A DNA stretch of 64,000 bases. It comes from Chloroflexota bacterium (lineage in GTDB: Bacteria; Chloroflexota; Dormibacteria; Dormibacterales; Dormibacteraceae). A model generated the notes under the pieces. That model was not told where the DNA came from. It worked only from the letters and a program-made list of their open reading frames with translations, and did not search any database. Made by a program: the position numbers and the translations under genes. Within the stretch, counting starts at the first letter, position 1; the number at the start of each line of letters is the position of its first letter. The stretch is from NCBI GenBank assembly GCA_005882135.1, contig VBDR01000028.1, positions 1 through 64,000 on the forward strand. Reading direction: 5' to 3'. Shown one piece after another: positions 58,146 through 64,000 of this stretch.

Positions 58146-59102
58146 ATGAGCAGCATCCTCCTGCTGTCGCTGATCGCTGCCGCCGGAGTCCTCCTCGCCG
58201 GCGTCGCCGTCGCGCTGCCGCCGGCCATCCGACGAGCTGAAACCTACGGCTGGGATGCGGGGGCCGGGAATCGTTCGCAGCCTGCCTCGCTTCGCGATCG
58301 CATCAACCAACCCTTCCAGGCGTTCGCGGAACGCTCCGGCCGCCAGCGCCGGCTCAACGGCGGCCTGACGCTTGCCGAGCACCTCGCCCGGGCCGACATC
58401 AAGCTCCGCAGCTCCGAATTCGTGATGATCCAGCTCGCGTTCCTGCTGGTCGGAGCCTTGCTTTCCTTGTGGCGCTTTGGCTTCGCTCCGCAATTTGTGA
58501 TCGCCGGAGTGGTTGCGTACCTGCTGCCGATGCGCTTTGTCAAGTTTCGGCAGCGCCGGCGCCTGAAGACCTTCAACGGCCGCCTGCCGGACATGGTCGG
58601 CTTGCTCGCCAACGCGCTCAAAGCGGGGTTGTCCCTGCCGCAGGCGATCGAGGCGGTGGCGCGCAACTCGACGCCGCCCATCTCCGACGAGCTGACGCGG
58701 GCCCTGCGCGAGATGAGCCTCGGAAGCTCGACGCCCCAGGCCCTGGTGAACATGGTCCGGCGCGTCGGCAGCGAGGACTTCGACCTGATCGTGACCGCGA
58801 TCACGATCCAGGCGTCTGTCGGTGGCAACCTGGCGCGCATTCTCGACGGTATCTCCCACACGATCCGCCAGCGGGTGCAGATGAAGGCTCAGATCTCCGC
58901 CTTGACCGCACAGATGCGGGCCTCGGGTTGGATCATCACCCTTCTGCCTTTCATCGTGGCGGGGATCCTGAACATCATCACCCCGAGCTACTTCGGTGTG
59001 ATGTTCACCGACCCGGGTGGTCGCGTCCTCCTCGTTTTGGCCGGCATCTCGATCTTCATCGGCAACATGCTCGTGAGACGGATCACGAACTTCCGCGTGT
59101 AA
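58146..59102 (+). CDS. TadB-like platform protein
   Basis: A 318-residue protein with N-terminal helix (LLLSLIAAAGVLLAGVAVAL), then a T2SSF domain with FNGRLPDMVGLLANALKAGLSLPQAIEAVA and ALREMSLGSSTPQALVNM, and C-terminal helices (WIITLLPFIVAGILNIITPSYF, VLLVLAGISIFIGNML). It forms one half of the Tad inner-membrane platform. It starts one base after the CpaF stop codon, with TadC directly behind. Confidence 0.92.
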   Translation: MSSILLLSLIAAAGVLLAGVAVALPPAIRRAETYGWDAGAGNRSQPASLRDRINQPFQAFAERSGRQRRLNGGLTLAEHLARADIKLRSSEFVMIQLAFLLVGALLSLWRFGFAPQFVIAGVVAYLLPMRFVKFRQRRRLKTFNGRLPDMVGLLANALKAGLSLPQAIEAVARNSTPPISDELTRALREMSLGSSTPQALVNMVRRVGSEDFDLIVTAITIQASVGGNLARILDGISHTIRQRVQMKAQISALTAQMRASGWIITLLPFIVAGILNIITPSYFGVMFTDPGGRVLLVLAGISIFIGNMLVRRITNFRV

Positions 59103-59105
59103 GCG

Positions 59106-60041
59106 ATGACCACGCTCTACGTTGCGATTGCGCTCGGGATGCTGGCCGCGGTGGGCGTGTTCGCGACGGTGATCAGCCTTTCGCCGGCCGCCCCCAGCAA
59201 CGCCGACGTGGTCGAGGGCCGTCTTCGGGTGTACGAGACCGGGGCGCCGCCCTCCATCGCCGAGATCGAGCTCCAGCAGCCGTTCGGCGAGCGCGTGGTG
59301 CGGCCCGCTCTGACGCGACTGGGTCGGTGGTTCGAGCATTCGATGCCGGAAAAGGCCCGCGAGCAGATCTACATGACGCTGCAGCTGGCCGGGCGGCCTG
59401 GCGGCATGACGCCGAGCTATTTCATCGCTGTTCGTTACGTCTTGACCGCCGCTCTGTGCAGCCTCGGCATCTTGATCGGTACCCTCGCCCACAACCAGAT
59501 CTTGCTCGCCATCCTCGCCACGGTTGGCGCAGTGATCGGCCTCTACGGGCCGATGTTCTGGCTGCGGCAGCGCGTCAGTGGTCGCCGCGCCGAGATCCTC
59601 TCCGACCTTCCTGACGTCATCGACGTGCTGGTGGTCTGCGTCGAGGCCGGACTCACCTTCGAGGCGGCGATCGAGCAGGTGGTGCAGAAATACGAGCACG
59701 CGCTTGCCAGCGAGTTCGGCCGGGTCATGCAGGAGGTCCGGCTCGGACGGCCCCGGCTGGAGGCGCTCAACGACATGGGCCAGCGCACCGGTGTCGAGGA
59801 GCTGAACAACTTCGTCCAGGCGATCATTCAATCGGAGCAGCTGGGGTCGGGCATGAGCCGGATCCTGAGGATCCAGTCCGACGAGATACGCAACAAACGT
59901 CTGCTGAGCGCACAGGAGCGCGGCGCGAAGGCTTCGTTGAAGATGCTCATCCCGATGCTCGGATGCATCTTCCCGACGCTGTGGGTGATCCTGCTTGGGC
60001 CGGCCGCGATCATGGCGTTCAAGATCCTGCGGGGCGGGTAA
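59106..60041 (+). CDS. TadC-like platform protein
   Basis: A 311-residue protein with an N-terminal helix (YVAIALGMLAAVGVFATVISL), a central hydrophobic pair (VLTAALCSLGILIG, ILATVGAVIGLYGPMFWL), the T2SSF domain (ILSDLPDVIDVLVVCVEAGLTFEAAIEQV, ELNNFVQAIIQSEQLGSGMSRILRIQSDEIRNKR), and a C-terminal helix. It pairs with TadB. It starts 3 bases after the TadB stop. Confidence 0.92.
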   Translation: MTTLYVAIALGMLAAVGVFATVISLSPAAPSNADVVEGRLRVYETGAPPSIAEIELQQPFGERVVRPALTRLGRWFEHSMPEKAREQIYMTLQLAGRPGGMTPSYFIAVRYVLTAALCSLGILIGTLAHNQILLAILATVGAVIGLYGPMFWLRQRVSGRRAEILSDLPDVIDVLVVCVEAGLTFEAAIEQVVQKYEHALASEFGRVMQEVRLGRPRLEALNDMGQRTGVEELNNFVQAIIQSEQLGSGMSRILRIQSDEIRNKRLLSAQERGAKASLKMLIPMLGCIFPTLWVILLGPAAIMAFKILRGG

Positions 60042-60045
60042 CTCG

Positions 60046-60612
60046 GTGGGCACAAAGCGTAATGCGACGCGTGGCCAGTCGAGTGTCGAGTTCGCCGCCT
60101 CGGCGCTCGTTCTCGCACTGCTGCTTTTCGGGATCATCGATCTGGGGCGAGCCTTCTACTTCGCAGTGGGTCTGACCGGCGCCGCGCGCGAAGGTGCGCG
60201 CGAGGCAAGCTGGTTCGATCCCAGCACAGGCACCAATCCATTTCTGTATGACGGTGCGATCAAGAGCTCGGTCGATGGCATCCTGACCCACTCTGGCCTG
60301 CCGACTTCGGTGCTCGCCAATGCAAGCGGAACCACATGTCCCTCGGTGGCTGACAGCAACAGCTCGTACAACCCGCCGTATGTAGATTCGGTTTATCCGA
60401 CCGACCTGAACCAACCGCTGCTCTATATCTGCTACTCCAACACGCCTGGTCTGGACCTGACCACCGCTCCCAACAACAACAGCTACAAGGGCACGGACAT
60501 CAACGTCGTCCTTGTGCTTAGCCTGGGCTTTGTCTCGGGATTTCTGTCCGGCCTGCTCGGCAACTCGGTCCACATCGTGGCCAACACCCACATGACGGTC
60601 GGCGGCTACTGA
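60046..60612 (+). CDS. TadE-like pseudopilin
   Basis: A protein of about 188 residues from GTG 60046. The N-terminal GQSSVEFAASALVLALLLFGIIDLGRAFYF is the TadE signal: a short basic leader, Gly, and a hydrophobic helix with Glu at +5. The rest is a short globular domain with two cysteines (TTCPSV, ICYSN). TadE proteins are minor pilins of the Tad system, cut by a prepilin peptidase. It lies 4 bases after TadC. No Flp major pilin is visible in the cluster. Confidence 0.9.
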   Translation: MGTKRNATRGQSSVEFAASALVLALLLFGIIDLGRAFYFAVGLTGAAREGAREASWFDPSTGTNPFLYDGAIKSSVDGILTHSGLPTSVLANASGTTCPSVADSNSSYNPPYVDSVYPTDLNQPLLYICYSNTPGLDLTTAPNNNSYKGTDINVVLVLSLGFVSGFLSGLLGNSVHIVANTHMTVGGY

Positions 60613-60613
60613 G

Positions 60614-61219
60614 GTGGGCAAGGTGCTTGCCGACCGGATTGCCAGCCAGCGGTCGCAGTCGATCGTCGAATTCGCGATCGTGGCCCCGGTTCTGCTCCTG
60701 CTCCTGTTCGGAGTCATCGACTTCGGTCGCGTCATCTACTTCTACGTGACGCTGAACCAGGCGGTCAACGAAGGGGCGCGAACCGCAATCCGCGCCTCGG
60801 CCCAGCTGCCCACGAATGCCGATGTCGAGACCTCGGTGAAACAGCACGCAGTCGATGTATCACTCGCCAACCCTTGCCCAAACGGGCCCGTGACCACAGC
60901 CACGCCTCCAGCCAACCAGGGTTGGATCTACATCACGCAGAAATTCGAGGGCGACACTCTCGCGTTCGAGCCGTTGTTGGTTAGAGCAGACGGTACATTG
61001 CTGGAGAACGCTCCGGGCGGAACGGCGTGGGCCACCCCGGGCGGTTCTGCCGGCCATCGGTCAAGCGCCGGCTGCAGCGCCACCAACCCTGCACACGAGC
61101 ACGCCGCACTTCAGGTGACGATTCGCTATAACTTCGTGCCGATCACGCCGCTCCTCCGGCAGGTGACCGCCAACAACCTGATCATCAGTGCGGCCGCCAC
61201 CTATCAGACGGAGTACTGA
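60614..61219 (+). CDS. TadE-like pseudopilin (second)
   Basis: A 201-residue protein from GTG 60614, one base after the previous stop codon. The N-terminal SQSIVEFAIVAPVLLLLLFGVIDFGRVIYFYVTLNQAVNEGARTA is a TadE signal and helix. The globular part has two cysteines (NPCPNG, AGCSATN). It is longer than the first copy. Two TadE-like proteins and one TadG-like protein would form the minor-pilin complex at the base or tip of the Flp pilus. Confidence 0.9.
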   Translation: MGKVLADRIASQRSQSIVEFAIVAPVLLLLLFGVIDFGRVIYFYVTLNQAVNEGARTAIRASAQLPTNADVETSVKQHAVDVSLANPCPNGPVTTATPPANQGWIYITQKFEGDTLAFEPLLVRADGTLLENAPGGTAWATPGGSAGHRSSAGCSATNPAHEHAALQVTIRYNFVPITPLLRQVTANNLIISAAATYQTEY

Positions 61220-61220
61220 C

Positions 61221-63281
61221 GTGGGCAAGGGTTCGCGGGTCCAGCGCGGCCAGGCGATTGTGATGATCGCGTTGATGCTGGTTGTGCTGTTCGGATTTCT
61301 GGGCCTCGCCCTCGATGGGGGTCGCGGCTACGTGGACCGGCGCCTCATGCAAGCGGCGGTCGATGCCGCCGCGCTGGCCGCCGCCTACGACTACATGAAC
61401 CAGACAGACTATGCGCAGGCAGAACAGGCCGCAACCAACCAGTTCGCCAACAACCAAAGACTCTACACAGCGCCGTCCTGTACGGGTTACGGGACTCTTT
61501 CAGCCTCTTGCGTCTTCGGTGACTCGACCAATCAGGTGCTCACTGTGGTGGCGGCCGACCATTCCCTGGCCGGGGTGACCTTCACGGCCACGGCGGTGCA
61601 CCAGGTTCCGGTCACCGTGATGCAGGTGCTCGGCTCGGGGCCCACCATGCGGGTGGGTGCCACGGCCACGGCGGTCGCTCGCAGGGCGGACACGAACGGT
61701 ACGGCGATCCTGACGTTGAGCCCGGACGGCTGTCCAGGCGGCAGCAACTCGCTCACCTTCCAGGGCAACTCGATCACAACTGTGACAGGTGACATCTGGT
61801 CCAACGGCAACATTTTCGACCAGAGCGGCGCCGCGGGAGGATCTGTCAACGGCAACGTGTTCGACATCTGCCCAGCGCCTCCGGCACCGCTCACACCACC
61901 GAAATGGTCGATCACCGGGGCTCAGGCCAACGGATTCAACATCCCGGATCCCAACTACGCGCTACCGCCGATCAACGCCACGTCTCAGACATGGAACTCG
62001 ACCACTCGCAGCGTGGAGCAGCCTGGCACCTACAACGCCGACCCGCACCTGTCAGGAGGGGCCGGTTGTTACTTCCTCGCGGCGGGCGTCTACAACTTCA
62101 AAGGCGGTCTAACCCAGCTCGGGGGGTTTATCAGCAACGAGCTGCGGCCTCCCGATGAACCCAACCTGACGTCGACCACCTCAGCTTTGACCGGCACGAT
62201 CACGTCAATTCCGGTGGTGGCGCTGCAGGTGGCGGTCCCGGGCAACTCGACTGTGACTGTGGGAGGGCAAGCGTTCACCGTGACCTCAGCGGGAGCGGCG
62301 ACGGGGGCAACCTCGATTCCGATTGCCAGCCAGACCGTGAGCGGGACCATCGCCACACGATCAGTCGTGGTGACGATGGCCCGGGCGCTGCGTCAGTTCT
62401 GGGACATGAACGGCGTCGGCTGTGGCAGCTCGTTCAGCCTGGCGGCGCTGGGCTCGACCGGATTTTCGAGCGGCGCCTACTCAGTCGAGGTGACAGCCGT
62501 GCGCTGGGAGGCCAACGGCGTGCCCAACTGCAGCGGTCCGGCCTCGCCTACTTGCTACGAGCGCGAAAGCGCGCCCTCGATGTGCAGGACGGTGACCCTG
62601 GCTAGCAGCGGCAACATCAAGGTGTCCGTGACCACCGATCCGGGGGCGGACGATTTCAAGGTCTACCTCGCCACGAACGCGACCTGCACCGGGCTGACCT
62701 ACTGCACGCACACCGGTACAGGCAACTCAAACGTGACGATCAGCTCTTGTCCGACGGGCCAGCCTTCGCCGCCGGACGTGCAGCGACCGCCGCTGGCGAG
62801 CACGCTCCCCAACACAAATCCCGTGGCGGCGACGCCGCCCCGAGGTGACCTGGCCAACGAAGGGCACTGCGTCGACACGAGCACCGGCAGCGACATCTCG
62901 TGTCCTGGGCCGTGGACGCCTGGAGCGGTCGTCCTGTACCTGCCAAGCGGTGGCTGCGTCGATCTGCACGGCGGAGGCGACAGCTACCTGTTCAGCGGAT
63001 ATCAGTACCAACGCGTCCTCCTGTACGAACCTGGACCCGAACAGTCCTCGCAACCCAACACGTGCTCGAACAACGTCAACGGAAACGGGTTCACGAGCCT
63101 GATCGGCATGTTCTATGTCCCGGCAGCCAGCGTAACGATCAACGGCAACAACACCTACCAGGCGACGATCGCCGGCGGCGTGGTCGCCTGGACCGCCGCC
63201 ATCACGGGCACCGGCGGAGTGGCAATCACCGCCGATCCAACTCTGCCGACATTTCCGTCCACAGTGAGGTTGATTCAATGA
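61221..63281 (+). CDS. Large TadG-like protein with beta-rich extracellular domain
   Basis: A 686-residue protein from GTG 61221. The N-terminus has RGQAIVMIALMLVVLFGFLGLALDGGRGYVDRRLMQAAVDAAALAAAYDY, the Tad/TadG signal and helix. The ectodomain (about 150-680) is rich in Ser, Thr, Gly and Asn and beta-prone (SLTFQGNSITTVTGDIWSNGNIF, GAGCYFLAAGVYNFKGG), with cysteines throughout. It carries no von Willebrand A domain, unlike many TadG proteins. It may be a large adhesin-like minor pilin at the tip of the pilus. The last codon overlaps the start of the second CpaF-like gene by four bases. Confidence 0.82.
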   Translation: MGKGSRVQRGQAIVMIALMLVVLFGFLGLALDGGRGYVDRRLMQAAVDAAALAAAYDYMNQTDYAQAEQAATNQFANNQRLYTAPSCTGYGTLSASCVFGDSTNQVLTVVAADHSLAGVTFTATAVHQVPVTVMQVLGSGPTMRVGATATAVARRADTNGTAILTLSPDGCPGGSNSLTFQGNSITTVTGDIWSNGNIFDQSGAAGGSVNGNVFDICPAPPAPLTPPKWSITGAQANGFNIPDPNYALPPINATSQTWNSTTRSVEQPGTYNADPHLSGGAGCYFLAAGVYNFKGGLTQLGGFISNELRPPDEPNLTSTTSALTGTITSIPVVALQVAVPGNSTVTVGGQAFTVTSAGAATGATSIPIASQTVSGTIATRSVVVTMARALRQFWDMNGVGCGSSFSLAALGSTGFSSGAYSVEVTAVRWEANGVPNCSGPASPTCYERESAPSMCRTVTLASSGNIKVSVTTDPGADDFKVYLATNATCTGLTYCTHTGTGNSNVTISSCPTGQPSPPDVQRPPLASTLPNTNPVAATPPRGDLANEGHCVDTSTGSDISCPGPWTPGAVVLYLPSGGCVDLHGGGDSYLFSGYQYQRVLLYEPGPEQSSQPNTCSNNVNGNGFTSLIGMFYVPAASVTINGNNTYQATIAGGVVAWTAAITGTGGVAITADPTLPTFPSTVRLIQ

Positions 63282-64000
63282 GCACAGCACAGCTGCCGCA
63301 GGTTCAAGCCCACGACTACTCGGAGTTGGGTCCGATCGCCCAGCTCGTCACCAATCCACAGGTGACAGAGATCATGGTCATGGGCGCGCGCGACATCTAC
63401 GTCGAGATCGGGGGCAAGATCCTGCTGACGCCCCTCAGCTTTGCCAGCGACGAGGAGCTGATGGTCGTGATCCGCCGCATCGTCGAGTCGGTGGGGAGAC
63501 GGATCGACGCCGAGAACCCGTTGTGCGACGCGCGCCTGGTTGACGGCTCACGTGTGCACGTCGCGATCCCGCCTGTCGCGGTTGACGGCCCCCTGCTCAA
63601 CATTCGCAAGTTCGTGCTCGGCCCTCTGACAATGGCTGACCTGATCCGGCTGGGCAGCTGCAGCGAGAGCGCCTTCGGCTTCCTCAAGGCCTGCGTTTCC
63701 GCACGCGCGAACATCATCGTCAGCGGTGGAACCGGCAGCGGCAAGACAACCCTGCTCAACGTGCTGTCGGGGTACATCCCGTCTGACGAGCGGATCGTGA
63801 CCATCGAAGACGCCGCCGAGCTGCAGCTGCGGCAGCGCCATGTCGCCAGGCTCGAGTCCCGACCAGCCGGTCCGGACGGAAAGGGGATCGCGATCCGCGA
63901 CCTCGTCATCTCATCGCTCCGCATGAGGCCGGACCGACTCGTGGTGGGCGAGGTCAGGGGGCCAGAAGCGCTGGACATGCTGCAGGCGATGAACACCGGC
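63278..64000 (+). CDS. Second CpaF-like ATPase, cut by the window end
   Basis: From ATG 63278 the frame stays open to the last base. It opens directly with the CpaF core (ELGPIAQLVTNPQVTEIMV, RDIYVEIGGKILL) and lacks the about 90-residue N-terminal extension of the copy at 56699. ATP site: [50 protein letters not shown]. It resembles the first copy in every catalytic motif but differs throughout, so it is an old duplication and not a recent repeat. It may drive a separate step, such as retraction or a second pilin set. Confidence 0.92.
   Translation, partial: MSTAQLPQVQAHDYSELGPIAQLVTNPQVTEIMVMGARDIYVEIGGKILLTPLSFASDEELMVVIRRIVESVGRRIDAENPLCDARLVDGSRVHVAIPPVAVDGPLLNIRKFVLGPLTMADLIRLGSCSESAFGFLKACVSARANIIVSGGTGSGKTTLLNVLSGYIPSDERIVTIEDAAELQLRQRHVARLESRPAGPDGKGIAIRDLVISSLRMRPDRLVVGEVRGPEALDMLQAMNTG

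Noticed and set aside
57957-60137. Long minus-strand frame opposite CpaF, TadB and TadC
   Set aside because: Its composition (Arg, His, Asp, Gly) is that of the antisense of GC-rich coding DNA, and the plus strand has clear family matches.
1-64000. CRISPR array
   Set aside because: I saw no regularly spaced identical repeats and no cas genes.
1-64000. Insertion sequence or transposase
   Set aside because: No DDE or other transposase motif and no terminal inverted repeats flanking a gene were recognised, although relics suggest past rearrangement.

Overview
The window is high-GC bacterial DNA from an organism I cannot name. Codon use is strongly GC-biased and GTG/TTG starts are frequent. There is a type IV pilus locus and a Tad pilus locus, and neither contains a recognisable secretin, PilN/PilO or outer-membrane component. 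This suggests a monoderm or near-monoderm, possibly a soil lineage of the Chloroflexota/Dormibacterota or actinobacterial type. That placement is inference.

Layout. (1) 1-12.7 kb is an accessory region with signs of turnover. It holds two GNAT acetyltransferases, a MerR-peroxiredoxin fusion with a MerR-type promoter, a PatB/MalY lyase, an MBL hydrolase, and a frameshifted NDH-2-like flavoprotein paired with an Rrf2 regulator. It also holds a cassette of exported proteins ending in a vanadium haloperoxidase, an O-methyltransferase and an SDR. Gene debris lies between them: the 3' half of a tRNA-Lys, the tail of pdxS, and the tail of a TPR-type regulator. (2) 12.7-16.9 kb carries an L,D-transpeptidase, an ECF sigma factor overlapping a membrane-anchored beta-propeller (probable anti-sigma/sensor), a YjbR protein and an MFS transporter. 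(3) 16.9-20.6 kb is a cluster of NarL/NarX-type signalling genes, including one receiver with a missing phosphoacceptor aspartate. (4) 20.7-29.5 kb is a type IV pilus locus: PilB, PilC, two minor prepilins, a pilin-like beta-propeller protein, PilM, PilA, a prepilin-peptidase N-domain without its catalytic half, and PilT. (5) 29.7-52.8 kb is a Wzx/Wzy-type exopolysaccharide locus. Its first gene fuses a phosphoribosyltransferase-like domain, a HAD phosphatase and a Wzx-like flippase in one 1406-residue protein. The locus also has an ACP + FkbH + phosphopantetheinyl transferase set, a Wlb-type amino-sugar set, two NodB-like deacetylases, glycosyltransferases, a priming sugar transferase, a Wzz-like protein and an O-antigen ligase/polymerase. 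(6) 53.0-64.0 kb is a Tad pilus operon with a cNMP-CpaE fusion lacking its P-loop lysine, a HEAT-repeat protein, CpaF, TadB, TadC, two TadE proteins, a large TadG-like protein and a second CpaF running off the window end.

Taken together, regions 3-6 look like a surface-attachment block: signalling, twitching pili, an exopolysaccharide and Tad adhesive pili. The most novel points are the PRTase-HAD-flippase fusion (a possible single-protein route for ribofuranose incorporation and export), the probable glyceroyl-ACP decoration module, the MerR-peroxiredoxin fusion, the propeller partner of the ECF sigma factor, and the degenerate ATPases in both the Tad and the polysaccharide loci.
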